Part shown: positions 23,782 through 32,598 of the stretch, one piece after another
How positions within the stretch are numbered: the first letter of the stretch is position 1
Layout: every line of letters begins with the position of its first letter
Assembly (NCBI GenBank): GCA_017418585.1
Contig: JAFONG010000108.1
Location: forward strand, 1-32,786
Reading direction: 5' to 3'
Source: Erysipelotrichaceae bacterium
GTDB taxonomy: Bacteria > Bacillota_I > Bacilli_A > Erysipelotrichales > Erysipelotrichaceae
Length of the DNA stretch: 32,786 bases
Position numbers and translations under genes: made by a program
Notes under the pieces: model-generated
Databases searched by the model: none
What the model saw: only the letters and a program-made list of their open reading frames with translations
Told to the model about the DNA's origin: nothing

Positions 23782-25002
23782 CTAAATAAACACATCGATT
23801 GCCGATTCCAGAGACAGACCTTTCAGCGCTTCAGTGAAAACATCGATTTCTTCCTTTGTATTGTAGAAATACAGAGAAGCTCTGACGCTCTGATCTGTAC
23901 CGATGATCTCGTGCAGTATCTTTGCACAGTGATTTCCGGATCTTACAGCAATATTCTTTGATGCCAGATACCCGGCGACGTCCTGAGCAAAAATGTCTTT
24001 CACATTGAATGTTACAGGACCGCTTTGATTATCCGGGTTGTACAGGACAATCTGATCCAGATCCTTGATTTTTCCGATAAAATATCTTTTTAATTCTTCT
24101 TCGTATGCGTTAATACGATCCATTCCCAGATCCATCAGATACTCACAGGCTGCGGAAAGACCGATGACGCCTTCGATATTCGGCGTTCCGGCTTCGAATT
24201 TCACCGGTGCATCTTTCAGAATATAGGTACCGTCCGCATAAAACCTGGCATTCATGCCTCCGCCAAGCAGCAACGGATCCATTTCCTGCAATAGATGATA
24301 TTTGCCGATCAGAACGCCTACACCGTCAGGACCGCACATCTTGTGTGATGAAAAACAGAAGAAATCCGCATCCAGATCCTTGAAATCGACCTTACGGTGT
24401 CCGATCGCCTGAGCTCCGTCTACACAGACCAGAATATTCTTTTCATGAGCGATCCGGCATATTTCTTTAATCGGCTGCACGGATCCCAGAACATTTGTCA
24501 CATAGGCAAGAGAAATGACTTTCACGGTATCGTCCAGACAATCCTTAAAGGCTTCCAGATCGACGTTTGCCTGTTTATCCAGCGGAATGTAACGGATCCT
24601 GAAACCTTTCTGCTTTGAAAGATAGAACCACGGCAGAAGATTGCTGGCATGTTCCGCTTCGCTTAATAGAACGGTATCTCCTTCTTTCAGATGATCCTTT
24701 GTAAGACCGTATGCAACCTGATTCAATGCGGCAGTCACATTGGCCAGAAAAACGACTTCCTTCGGCTCGCAGTTCACCAGTCTTGCTACCGCTTCTCTGG
24801 CATTGTCGTAGGCTTTATCCGCTCTGACCGCCGTATCGTAGTCTCCGCGCTCGATATTGCTGTTGTAGGAAGTGTAGTATTCCATCACTGCATCCAGAAC
24901 GCGCTTCGGCTTGTAAGTCGTCGCTGAATTATCAAAATAAATCATATCCGGATGATTCACGATCATAGGAAAATCTTTACGTACTTCGTTCACATCAAAC
25001 AT
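23782..25002 (-). CDS. sufS: Cysteine desulfurase SufS
   Basis: A PLP-dependent enzyme that releases sulfur from cysteine as a persulfide. The 406-aa protein has YFDNSATTYKP, CVDGAQAIGH (PLP Asp and Gln), the PLP lysine in FSSHKMCGPDG near 226, and the catalytic Cys in VRSGNHCAK near 362, where most SufS proteins read RxGHHCA. The start overlaps the end of sufD by 13 nt and has only a weak Shine-Dalgarno, so translation is probably coupled. Confidence 0.97.
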   Translation of the reverse strand: MFDVNEVRKDFPMIVNHPDMIYFDNSATTYKPKRVLDAVMEYYTSYNSNIERGDYDTAVRADKAYDNAREAVARLVNCEPKEVVFLANVTAALNQVAYGLTKDHLKEGDTVLLSEAEHASNLLPWFYLSKQKGFRIRYIPLDKQANVDLEAFKDCLDDTVKVISLAYVTNVLGSVQPIKEICRIAHEKNILVCVDGAQAIGHRKVDFKDLDADFFCFSSHKMCGPDGVGVLIGKYHLLQEMDPLLLGGGMNARFYADGTYILKDAPVKFEAGTPNIEGVIGLSAACEYLMDLGMDRINAYEEELKRYFIGKIKDLDQIVLYNPDNQSGPVTFNVKDIFAQDVAGYLASKNIAVRSGNHCAKILHEIIGTDQSVRASLYFYNTKEEIDVFTEALKGLSLESAIDVFI

Positions 25003-25793
25003 AGTTCTCTGATTTTCCTTTCCAGTTCATCTCTTAATGCTTCTCTCATCTCTTCGTTTGCGATAATATCCGTGATCGGCAGCAGATAGCCCAGTGAAAT
25101 CAGCATCGTACATTCCTTCATGTTCAGTCCTCTGGACATCATGTAGTAAAGCTGATTCTCGTCGACCCGTCCGATCGACATGGCATGGGATGCTTCGACG
25201 TCGTTTTCGTCGATCAGCAGTTCAGGAAGTATCGTCGTATTCTGTCCTTCCTCAAAAGAAAGCGCTCTTGATACCTGATGGCTCTTGGATCTTTTTGCTC
25301 CATTAATGATCTTTCCTACCGCATCGATCATCAGTTTACCGTCTTTCAAGACAACGGCATAGTTCTTTATCTCCGCAGATGTTCTTTCAGCGCTGTTTAC
25401 CGCAAACATCCGGTAGTCTTTTCTGTTTCTGACCAAAGAAGCGCTGCTTAAATCGGCGTGAGCCGAGCTGCCGCTTAGTTCAACCTGTACATTTCTTGAG
25501 GTATCTCCCTCATTGCATTCGCCGTAAGCTAGGCTAAGGCTTCCGTCTCTTTCGACTTCGTAGGATTCGTCTGTTTCAATCCTCTTATCCGTATCATTCC
25601 AGAAAAGAATGGCAACATCCTTTTCTTCCGGAACTTTTCCGTGAATTTTGATTTTTCCGGCGTTTCTGATTCTGAAAAAGAGATTTCCCGAACCGTTGAT
25701 GTCCAGTTCGAGATTTAGATCCGTATCGGTATCAATATCGACCGTCTGAAAACCCCCGTTCAGTTCTATTCTGCTATCCTGTCTGATGATCAT
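24990..25793 (-). CDS. sufD: Fe-S cluster assembly protein SufD (short form)
   Basis: SufD pairs with SufB and SufC in the scaffold complex. The C-terminal core is clear: KSHQVSRALSFEEGQNTTILPELLI, then DVEASHAMSIGRVDENQLYYMMSRGL, where the conserved His lies in ASHAMS. At 267 aa it lacks much of the N-terminal helical part found in the usual proteins of about 430 aa. The start is a 4-nt ATGA overlap with sufC and the preceding frame is sufC, so it is not cut by a wrong start. I judge it functional because the operon is intact. Confidence 0.9.
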   Translation of the reverse strand: MIIRQDSRIELNGGFQTVDIDTDTDLNLELDINGSGNLFFRIRNAGKIKIHGKVPEEKDVAILFWNDTDKRIETDESYEVERDGSLSLAYGECNEGDTSRNVQVELSGSSAHADLSSASLVRNRKDYRMFAVNSAERTSAEIKNYAVVLKDGKLMIDAVGKIINGAKRSKSHQVSRALSFEEGQNTTILPELLIDENDVEASHAMSIGRVDENQLYYMMSRGLNMKECTMLISLGYLLPITDIIANEEMREALRDELERKIRELCLM

Positions 25794-26623
25794 TTTTTAC
25801 CTTCCAGGCTTTCTCTTACTGCACAGGATCCGATAGAAATCCTTGTTTTCTCCTGTTTCTGCTGCTTCTCGGGCTCGATACCGTAATCTCTATAGATCCA
25901 GTCGTATCCTTCCTTGTCGATTCGCTCATACAGCTCAGGACCGCCGTTCAGCGCGATCCTTCCGTTCACCAGAACATGAGTAAACTCCGGTCTGATCAGC
26001 TCCAGAAAACGTTCGTAATGAGAGACGATGATCAAAGACATGTCGTTTTCTTTTCTGATGCTGTTGATGGCATCGGCTACGATCTTGATCGCATCGACAT
26101 CCAGACCGCTGTCGATCTCATCCAGCATTGCAAGAGAGGGTTTCAGCATTTCCATCTGAACGATCTCGTTCCTTTTCTTTTCTCCTCCGGAAAAGCCCTC
26201 ATTCAGAAAACGGTGCGCCAGGTCTTCGTTCATCTGCAGATCGGATATCGTCTTGTCTATCTGCTTGATGAACTGGAACAGCGAGATCGGCGTTTCTCTT
26301 CTGACGTTGATCGCAGCCCTCAGAAAGTCGCTGTTGGTAACGCCCGGTATCTCCTGCGGATACTGCATGCCCAAAAACAGACCGGCAATGCTTCTTTCAT
26401 TGACAGGCATCTTCAGTACATCCTTGCCATCATACATGACAGAACCTTCCGTTACGGTATAACGCGGATCTCCCATGACTGCCGCAAGCAGCGTAGACTT
26501 TCCGTTGCCGTTCGGTCCCATCAGGGCATGAGCTTCACCCTGATGCACAGTCAGATCGACGCCTTTTAATATTTCCTTATCTTCAACAGATACATGAAGA
26601 TTACTGATTTCTAAAGTTTTCAT
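25790..26623 (-). CDS. sufC: Fe-S assembly ATPase SufC
   Basis: SufC is the ABC-type ATPase that drives SufBCD. Starting at ATG 26623 the protein has 277 aa: Walker A GPNGNGKST (36-44), signature GFSGGEKKRNE and Walker B LAMLDEIDSGLD. The C-terminus extends about 25 residues beyond the usual end, with QKQEKTRISIGSCAVRESLEGKK. The start is fixed by AAAGGTGA just upstream. An in-frame ATG at 26647 overlaps the promoter -10. First gene of the suf operon. Confidence 0.96.
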   Translation of the reverse strand: MKTLEISNLHVSVEDKEILKGVDLTVHQGEAHALMGPNGNGKSTLLAAVMGDPRYTVTEGSVMYDGKDVLKMPVNERSIAGLFLGMQYPQEIPGVTNSDFLRAAINVRRETPISLFQFIKQIDKTISDLQMNEDLAHRFLNEGFSGGEKKRNEIVQMEMLKPSLAMLDEIDSGLDVDAIKIVADAINSIRKENDMSLIIVSHYERFLELIRPEFTHVLVNGRIALNGGPELYERIDKEGYDWIYRDYGIEPEKQQKQEKTRISIGSCAVRESLEGKK

Positions 26624-26645
26624 ATCATCACCTTTTTCCGAAATC

Positions 26646-26651
26646 ATTATA
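26646..26651 (-). promoter_or_regulatory. suf operon -10 box
   Basis: A perfect TATAAT lies about 22 nt before the sufC ATG. A G-rich tract precedes it and no good -35 is visible. No IscR- or Fur-like palindrome is seen nearby. Confidence 0.5.
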
Positions 26652-26730
26652 CCCCCTATTCCCGTTTTCCTGCCGATTTATTATCCAACTGGGCCTTTTG
26701 TGAACTTTAACTGAATTCTGAATTTTGAAA

Positions 26731-26759
26731 TTGTATTAATATAAAAAAGATATTACAAT
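26731..26759 (+). promoter_or_regulatory. Promoter of the prsA-like operon
   Basis: TTGTAT (26731-26736) and TACAAT (26754-26759) are 17 nt apart in AT-rich DNA, with TGGAGG between the start point and the ATG at 26782. Confidence 0.55.
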
Positions 26760-26781
26760 ATATAACGTTTGGAGGATTTAT

Positions 26782-27795
26782 ATGGATAAAAAAGAATTAT
26801 TAAAAAAATACTGGTTTATCTGTCTGATCGCTGTAGCCCTGCTGGTGTTTATCGGCATCTATGCAGCAGATTCCTATAAGAACAGAGAAATCACCGTATC
26901 GAACAAACAGATCGACGGCAAGTATGTCGTCTATACGGTCGACGGTGAACCGGTATATGCGGATGACTTCTACGAGAATCTTTATGCGGCTGCCGGTCAG
27001 ACTCAGGCTGTCGTAGCTTATGAAAGAGCGGTCTTTGAAGCCGGTATTGAAACGACCGAGGAAATGAAAAACAACGCTGCTGCCTATGCGGCAACGATTC
27101 TTCAATCATATTCTCAGGATTACGTTCTCTCTTCATTAAAGGCCATGGGTTATACCAACGGTCTGGATGATCTGACACAGTACTATATCGATGCCCAGAA
27201 ACAGGATCAGCTGATCAGAGATTACGTTACGGCAAATACGGATGCCTATATCGTTCCGACACTTGGAACCAACGGCAGGATCATCTATCATATACTGATT
27301 CAGTGTGAAACGGAACCTGTCTATGACGAAGAAGGCAATGTCGTAGAGTATACGGCAAATCCGACCATGGAGCAGAGCGCCGCTTTGAACAATGTCCTGG
27401 AGTATCTTAAGGATGAAAACAATACCTTTGAATATGCCGCCTATCAGTTCTCTGATGATACCGGTTCAAAGGAAAACGGCGGTTACATCGGAGCCATCAA
27501 TGAAGAAAACGCCGCAAATTACGACGAGATGTTTGCGAAAGCCGCTATGGCACTTGAAGATGACGAAGTATCGAATGTCGTAGTATCGCAGTTCGGTTAC
27601 CATATCATCAAAAACGCCGGTTCTACCGTTGAAAAAGCCCTTAATGACTACTACTTCCTTTCCAATCTGGAAAACAGTAATCCGGATCTGGCGTTAAAGG
27701 CCATCCTGGAAAAAGGCACTGAACTTGGCTTTGAAATCAAGGACGAAAAACTGCTCAACAGCATCAGCAGTCAGCTGGAAAGCGAGGAGAACTAA
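26782..27795 (+). CDS. PrsA-like membrane-anchored peptidyl-prolyl isomerase
   Basis: The 337-aa protein begins with a basic stretch and one hydrophobic segment (about 11-29) and has no lipobox Cys, so it is probably a signal anchor with the bulk outside the cell. A SurA/PrsA-type N-domain (VDGEPVYADDFYENL) is followed by a parvulin-like region, about residues 165-278: IIYHILIQ, FEYAAYQFSDDTGSKENGGYIGAI and VVVSQFGYHIIK. PrsA assists folding of secreted proteins. TGGAGG is 6 nt before the ATG. The next gene, 1 nt away, is a related lipoprotein. Confidence 0.85.
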   Translation: MDKKELLKKYWFICLIAVALLVFIGIYAADSYKNREITVSNKQIDGKYVVYTVDGEPVYADDFYENLYAAAGQTQAVVAYERAVFEAGIETTEEMKNNAAAYAATILQSYSQDYVLSSLKAMGYTNGLDDLTQYYIDAQKQDQLIRDYVTANTDAYIVPTLGTNGRIIYHILIQCETEPVYDEEGNVVEYTANPTMEQSAALNNVLEYLKDENNTFEYAAYQFSDDTGSKENGGYIGAINEENAANYDEMFAKAAMALEDDEVSNVVVSQFGYHIIKNAGSTVEKALNDYYFLSNLENSNPDLALKAILEKGTELGFEIKDEKLLNSISSQLESEEN

Positions 27796-27796
27796 G

Positions 27797-28663
27797 ATGA
27801 AAAAAGGATTAACAATCATTTTAACCGCACTGCTTCTGTCTGCGTGTTCTTCAAAAAACATATATTCTTATCTTAGCAACGGCGATGATCCGATCTTTAC
27901 CGGACCGAATGTTACTTATACATACAACGATCTGTACAAATCCTTAAAGGTCAGCTCCGGTGATGAGATCGAAAACCAGATCCTGCTATCGATCGCGGAT
28001 ACATATGAAATCGATAGAGAAGAGCTGGAAAACCAGGCACAGGAAGCGATAGATCTGTATGTTTCTCTGGGTTATGAAGAATATCTGACCAGTTACTACG
28101 GTTCCCTGGATGCCTATAAGGAAATATATGTTTCCAATCTGATCCTGAATGAACTGTCCAAGATCTATGTTGAGGAAAACTATACGGCCTTAAAAGAATC
28201 AGATCTTCCGGTAAAAATGCAGCTTGCTTCATTCGATACCCAGGAAGATGCTCAGAAATGTATCGACGATTTCAACGGCGGTTCTACGTTCGATATGGCT
28301 GCCATCAACAACAACAGTCTGAATACGCCGCAGAGCACGGTATATGTAGATTCCGATTCTTCTCTGGTTTATGAAATCAAAGAATATCTGAATTCAACGG
28401 ATACCACAGGCATTTCTTCTATCATTACCGCAACGTCCATGTCTAAGGATGATGATGGAAATGATGTTGAATCCCATACTTACTATTTATTGAATGTCGA
28501 AAGCAGAGACGCCGATGAATTCAAGGAAGACTACATCAATGTAGCCGCTGCCAATGCATCTCTGGAAACTGTAAACAAGTATTTCCTGACATCTCATGAA
28601 CTGGAATTCTTTGATCAGGACATCTATGAACTCATGTCAGGAAACTATGAGGAACTGAAGTAA
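27797..28663 (+). CDS. PrsA/SurA-like lipoprotein with degenerate isomerase domain
   Basis: The 288-aa protein has a lipoprotein signal peptide: MKKGLTIILTALLLSACSS, with lipobox LSAC and lipidation on Cys17. The rest resembles PrsA or SurA N-terminal architecture (VTYTYNDLYKSL; helical region about 50-125), followed by a region like a parvulin domain. It lacks a recognisable parvulin GG-phi-G core, so isomerase activity is doubtful. GAGGAG precedes ATG 27797; an upstream in-frame start at 27725 would lie inside the previous gene and lose the signal peptide. Its stop overlaps the HIT start (TAATG). Confidence 0.8.
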   Translation: MKKGLTIILTALLLSACSSKNIYSYLSNGDDPIFTGPNVTYTYNDLYKSLKVSSGDEIENQILLSIADTYEIDREELENQAQEAIDLYVSLGYEEYLTSYYGSLDAYKEIYVSNLILNELSKIYVEENYTALKESDLPVKMQLASFDTQEDAQKCIDDFNGGSTFDMAAINNNSLNTPQSTVYVDSDSSLVYEIKEYLNSTDTTGISSIITATSMSKDDDGNDVESHTYYLLNVESRDADEFKEDYINVAAANASLETVNKYFLTSHELEFFDQDIYELMSGNYEELK

Positions 28664-29058
28664 TGTGTATCTTCTGTAAAATCATTGAAGGAGAGATTCC
28701 TTCGAGAAAAGTCTACGAAGATGATGACATTCTGGCTATCCTGGACATATCGCAGACGACCAGGGGTCATACCCTGGTTATGCCGAAAAAACACTATGAC
28801 GACTTTCTGCAGATGCCTGAGAAGGAATTCGGAGCTCTGATGGAAAAGGTACAGCAGATCGCTGATCGTATCGTCAAGAAAATGAATGCCAAAGGATGCA
28901 ACATTCTGATCAATACCGGTGAAACAGCCGGACAGACAGTCAGACATGCCCATGTCCATATCATTCCAAGATACGATGAAAACGATACGGTAAGCTTCAG
29001 CTTTACGGAGAATCAGTACGATCTGGATGAAATCCTGAAAAAGATAAAAGAAAACTGA
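28663..29058 (+). CDS. hit: HIT-family nucleotide hydrolase
   Basis: The 131-aa protein is a full histidine-triad domain: CIFCKIIEGEIPSRKVYEDD (N-terminal zinc pair C2, C5), then the active site HAHVHIIPRYD near residue 97. HIT/Hint proteins hydrolyse nucleoside phosphoramidates or related AMP conjugates. In Bacillus hit lies near prsA, and the same pairing is seen here. It ends at a terminator shared with ymdB. Confidence 0.94.
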   Translation: MCIFCKIIEGEIPSRKVYEDDDILAILDISQTTRGHTLVMPKKHYDDFLQMPEKEFGALMEKVQQIADRIVKKMNAKGCNILINTGETAGQTVRHAHVHIIPRYDENDTVSFSFTENQYDLDEILKKIKEN

Positions 29059-29078
29059 GTGTAAACTCAGTTTTTTTA
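29051..29078. terminator. Bidirectional terminator between hit and ymdB
   Basis: AAAACTGAGT and ACTCAGTTTT pair around GTAA, with seven T on the plus side. On the minus side the ymdB stop lies a few nucleotides upstream of the stem and A-rich DNA follows as a T-run. Confidence 0.85.
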
Positions 29079-29858
29079 TTCCGGTCTTATCTGTAATCTT
29101 TGGATATTTACAGGAACCTTCTTTTTGTCGTCGATTTCAATCACGACACCGCACAGGATTCCGGCTCCGGAAGCGATCTTGTAGACCGTCTTCTCTTTTT
29201 CGATTCCCGCCTTGATCGATTCCTCGATGTCTCTGCCGATGATTGAACAGTAGGCACCGCACATGCCCACATCGGTAATGAACGCGCATTCATGAATGAT
29301 GGCCTCATCGGCTGTCTGAACATGAGTATGCGTTCCAATGACGACTTTAGCCTCATCCTTGAAATATTCCAGAAATAGTCTTTTTTCTGCGGTCGTCTCG
29401 GCATGCAGGTCAACGAAATAGAAATCCGGCTCCAGCTGTCTGGTTTTTTCCAGTACTGTTCTAAAAGCCGTATACGGATCGCTGCCGGCTTCAGGCATCA
29501 GTACAGATCCCAGAATATTCGTCAGACAGATCTTCATTCCTTTGTAGGAAATCAGCTTGTAGTAGTTGTCTGTCGTTCTTTTGGAATGATTATACGGAAC
29601 AATCAGCCTGTCCATGTCATCGATATGATCGTATATTTCAGCCTTAGAGAAGGTATGATTTCCCATCGTAATGTAGTCGATGCCTTCATTCAGCAGCTGC
29701 TTATAGATCTTATAGGTAATTCCCTTTCCATGGGCCGCATTCTCAGCGTTCACGATCACCAGATCTGCCTGATAATCTTTCTTTAAATCATATAAAAGCG
29801 AAGAGACAATGTCTCTTCCGCTTTTTCCAACAATATCGCCTAAAAAAAGTATCCTCAT
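29076..29858 (-). CDS. ymdB: YmdB-family metallophosphoesterase
   Basis: The 260-aa protein belongs to the TIGR00282/YmdB group of calcineurin-like phosphodiesterases, which can hydrolyse 2',3'-cAMP and interact with RNase Y in Bacillus. Metal-site motifs are FLGDIVGKSGR, NAENAAHGKG, MGNHTF, DLHAETTAEK and GTHTHVQTAD. Its ATG overlaps the rny stop by 1 nt (TAATG) and no separate Shine-Dalgarno is needed. Confidence 0.93.
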   Translation of the reverse strand: MRILFLGDIVGKSGRDIVSSLLYDLKKDYQADLVIVNAENAAHGKGITYKIYKQLLNEGIDYITMGNHTFSKAEIYDHIDDMDRLIVPYNHSKRTTDNYYKLISYKGMKICLTNILGSVLMPEAGSDPYTAFRTVLEKTRQLEPDFYFVDLHAETTAEKRLFLEYFKDEAKVVIGTHTHVQTADEAIIHECAFITDVGMCGAYCSIIGRDIEESIKAGIEKEKTVYKIASGAGILCGVVIEIDDKKKVPVNIQRLQIRPE

Positions 29859-31402
29859 TATTTCGCTGTTTCGGAAGCCCTCGTTTCACGGATAACCGTT
29901 ACTTTGATCTGGCCCGGATAAGTCAGTTCGTTTTCAATACGTTCTTTGATCTCTCTGGCAATGACGGCACACTTGGCATCCGTAACTCTTTCCGGAACGA
30001 CCATGACTCTGACTTCACGGCCTGCCTGGATGGCATAGGCCTTGTCTACGCCGTCATATTCATTGGCGATCTTTTCCAGAGCTTCCAGTCTGTTGATGTA
30101 GTTTTCGATACCTTCATATCTGGCACCTGGTCTAGCCGCGGATAATGTATCGGCTGCAGCTACCAGAATGGATATCAGGTTGTCTGCAGGAACATCTCCA
30201 TGGTGAGATTCGATTGCATTGACGACTTCACGGCGTTCACCGTGTTTCTTGGCGATCCTGGCACCCAGTTCAACGTGCGTTCCTTCCTGTTCGAAGTCCA
30301 CGGCCTTGCCGATGTCATGAAGCAGACCGGCTCTTTTTGCCAGATTCTGATTCAGACCCAGTTCGGCAGCCATCATACCCGCAAAGGATGCAACTTCAAT
30401 GGAGTGCTCCAGACCGTTCTGACCGTAGGAATATCTGTAACGCATTCTGCCGATCAGCTTGACAAGTTCCTTGTCCATCTTGCCGATCTGCAGCTTGAAA
30501 CAGGCGTCCTCGCCGTACTTGGTGATGTTTTCATCCATTTCCTTCGTCGTTTTTGCAACAACGTCTTCAATTCTTCCCGGCTGAATCCTGCCGTCTCTGA
30601 TCAGCGTTTCCAGAGAGAGTCTGGCGATCTCTCTTCTGATCGGATCAAAGCAGGAAACGGTGATCGCTTCCGGCGTATCGTCAATGATCAGGTCAACACC
30701 GGTAGCCTGTTCGATCGCTCTGATGTTTCTGCCTTCACGTCCGATGATTCTTCCCTTCATCTCTTCGGAAGGAAGCGTCACGACTGAAACGGTCCTATCA
30801 AGCGATTCATCCTGAGAATACCTCTGAATCGCCGTAGCGATGATCTCACGGGCATTCTCCGCCGCTTTTTCTTTTGCTTCTTCTTCTTTGTCACGGATGT
30901 AGACAGCTACTTCATCGGCCATCTTCGTCTCCACGACATCCATCAGTTCTTTACGTGCTTCTTCCTCACTCATGTTGGAAACACGTTCCAAAAGCGCAAT
31001 CTGTCCATCGATTCGAGATTGCAAATCCTGTTCCATTTTATCCAGTTGAACAGCCTTGTCTTCAGCTTTTCTTAATTTTTCGTCTAATTTACGCTCTTTT
31101 TGTGTCAGATTTTCATCACGGAAATTAAGTGAATCCTCTCTTCTCTGCAGCTTGCTTTCCTGCTCCAGGATCTCACTCTTCTTTTCTTTGATTTCTTTTT
31201 CAGCCTGCAGCTTCAGATCGTATACCTGTGTTTTCCCCTCTAAAACCGCCTGTTTAACCGTATTCTTAGCCTGATTATTCGCTTCGTCCAAGACTTTCTG
31301 GGCTTCCTTTTTAGCATTTTTACCCGTTAAAGAGTATGCCAGCAATACTAACAGTGCCCCAGCAACTAATCCGATAAAAATGGAAAGTACATCAATTCTC
31401 AT
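29858..31402 (-). CDS. rny: Ribonuclease Y
   Basis: RNase Y is the membrane endoribonuclease that begins mRNA turnover in Firmicutes. The 514-aa protein has one N-terminal membrane helix (about 5-25). A long coiled coil follows (26-190, many KxxE repeats), then a KH domain (GRIIGREGRNIRAIEQ near 218) and an HD domain (LLHDIGKAVD near 360). GGAGG precedes the ATG by 9 nt. It has its own promoter after the recA terminator and is followed by ymdB. Confidence 0.97.
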   Translation of the reverse strand: MRIDVLSIFIGLVAGALLVLLAYSLTGKNAKKEAQKVLDEANNQAKNTVKQAVLEGKTQVYDLKLQAEKEIKEKKSEILEQESKLQRREDSLNFRDENLTQKERKLDEKLRKAEDKAVQLDKMEQDLQSRIDGQIALLERVSNMSEEEARKELMDVVETKMADEVAVYIRDKEEEAKEKAAENAREIIATAIQRYSQDESLDRTVSVVTLPSEEMKGRIIGREGRNIRAIEQATGVDLIIDDTPEAITVSCFDPIRREIARLSLETLIRDGRIQPGRIEDVVAKTTKEMDENITKYGEDACFKLQIGKMDKELVKLIGRMRYRYSYGQNGLEHSIEVASFAGMMAAELGLNQNLAKRAGLLHDIGKAVDFEQEGTHVELGARIAKKHGERREVVNAIESHHGDVPADNLISILVAAADTLSAARPGARYEGIENYINRLEALEKIANEYDGVDKAYAIQAGREVRVMVVPERVTDAKCAVIAREIKERIENELTYPGQIKVTVIRETRASETAK

Positions 31403-31438
31403 ATGTATATACCTCCATTTATTAAAACATTTGTGGAT

Positions 31439-31480
31439 AAAATCCTTTTAAATTGTACAATATTGGCAGGATTTTCACAA
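31439..31480 (-). promoter_or_regulatory. rny promoter with flanking inverted repeat
   Basis: TTGTGA (31475-31480) and TACAAT (31452-31457) are 17 nt apart. The arms AAAATCCT and AGGATTTT (31468-31475 and 31439-31446) form a perfect 8-bp inverted repeat that brackets the -10. Confidence 0.6.
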
Positions 31481-31512
31481 TATTTAACAGTAAAGATCGG
31501 TACTGAATGCAT

Positions 31513-31540
31513 AAAAAAACGAGGCTTAATCCTCGTTTTT
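31513..31540 (-). terminator. recA terminator
   Basis: AAAACGAGG and CCTCGTTTT pair around ATTAAG, followed by T. The hairpin includes the last recA codons and stop. Confidence 0.9.
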
Positions 31541-32557
31541 CTTGTACATTGCTTCTTTGATCTGGGCCGTGATCTTTTCATCGATGTCCGGATTGGCCTG
31601 CAGGTAGGCTCTTACCGCATCGGTACCCTGGCCGATCTTTTCTCCATTATAGGAATACCAGGAACCTGATTTTTCTATGATGCCCATGTCAACACCGAGA
31701 TTGACGATTTCGGATAGATGGGAAATACCTTCGCCATAGTAGATTTCAACCTGACAGGTCTTGAACGGCGGTGCAACCTTGTTTTTAGCGACTTTGACGT
31801 TGACCTTGTTGCCAATCACTTCCTGACCGTCCTTGATGGCTTCGGATTTTCTGACTTCCAGACGGATCGTCGCATAGAACTTAAGGGCACGGCCGCCAGT
31901 CGTCGTTTCCGGATTGCCGAACATGACACCTACTTTTTCTCTCAGCTGGTTGATGAAAATCGTCGTACAGCCGTTGGCGTTCATCGCTCCGGCAAGTTTA
32001 CGCATGGCTTTTGACATCAGACGGGCATGGAGACCGATATTGGAATCACCCATTTCGCCGTCCAGTTCGGCCTGCGGAACAAGTGCCGCAACAGAGTCGA
32101 TGACGATCAGATCGATTGCACCGGATTTGATCAGCACTTCAGCGATCTCCAGAGCCTGTTCGCCGGAATCCGGCTGAGACAGAATCAGTTCGTCGACATC
32201 TACACCCAGCGCTTTCGCATATCTTGGATCGATCGCATGCTCTGCATCGATGAAGGCAGCCTTTCCGCCGCCTTTCTGACATTCTGCGATGCATTGCAGA
32301 GCCAGCGTTGTCTTGCCAGATGATTCCGGCCCGTAGATCTCGATGATCCTTCCTCTAGGAAGACCTCCTACGCCCAAAGCATAGTCGATCGCAAGAGAAC
32401 CGGTAGAGATCGCATCCACGTCCACAAAGGCATGCTCGCCCAGTTTCATGATCGAACCTTTGCCGTACTGTTTCTCGATCGTTTTTAGCGCTTCATTCAG
32501 CAGCTGTTCCTTTCTGCTGTCAGATACTTCGATGTTTTCTTCTTCTTTTTTTGCCAT
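31526..32557 (-). CDS. recA: Recombinase RecA
   Basis: RecA catalyses strand exchange and LexA cleavage. The 343-aa protein has Walker A GPESSGKT (76-83), IDAEHAIDPRYA, VIDSVAALVPQAE (Walker B), the L2 region INQLREKVGVMFGNPETTTGGRALKFYA and an acidic C-terminus KKNED. AGGAGG lies 5 nt before the ATG. Only 41 bp separate it from pgsA, with no SOS-box-like GAACnnnnGTTC. In Bacillus cinA lies between; it is absent. Confidence 0.98.
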   Translation of the reverse strand: MAKKEEENIEVSDSRKEQLLNEALKTIEKQYGKGSIMKLGEHAFVDVDAISTGSLAIDYALGVGGLPRGRIIEIYGPESSGKTTLALQCIAECQKGGGKAAFIDAEHAIDPRYAKALGVDVDELILSQPDSGEQALEIAEVLIKSGAIDLIVIDSVAALVPQAELDGEMGDSNIGLHARLMSKAMRKLAGAMNANGCTTIFINQLREKVGVMFGNPETTTGGRALKFYATIRLEVRKSEAIKDGQEVIGNKVNVKVAKNKVAPPFKTCQVEIYYGEGISHLSEIVNLGVDMGIIEKSGSWYSYNGEKIGQGTDAVRAYLQANPDIDEKITAQIKEAMYKKNED

Positions 32558-32598
32558 ATATTCCTCCTAATCATTATTCCCGGAATTTCGGCCTATTC

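Noticed and set aside
26624..26647. A longer sufC starting at ATG 26647
   Set aside because: That ATG overlaps the -10 box, so it would not be in the mRNA; ATG 26623 has AAAGGTGA before it.
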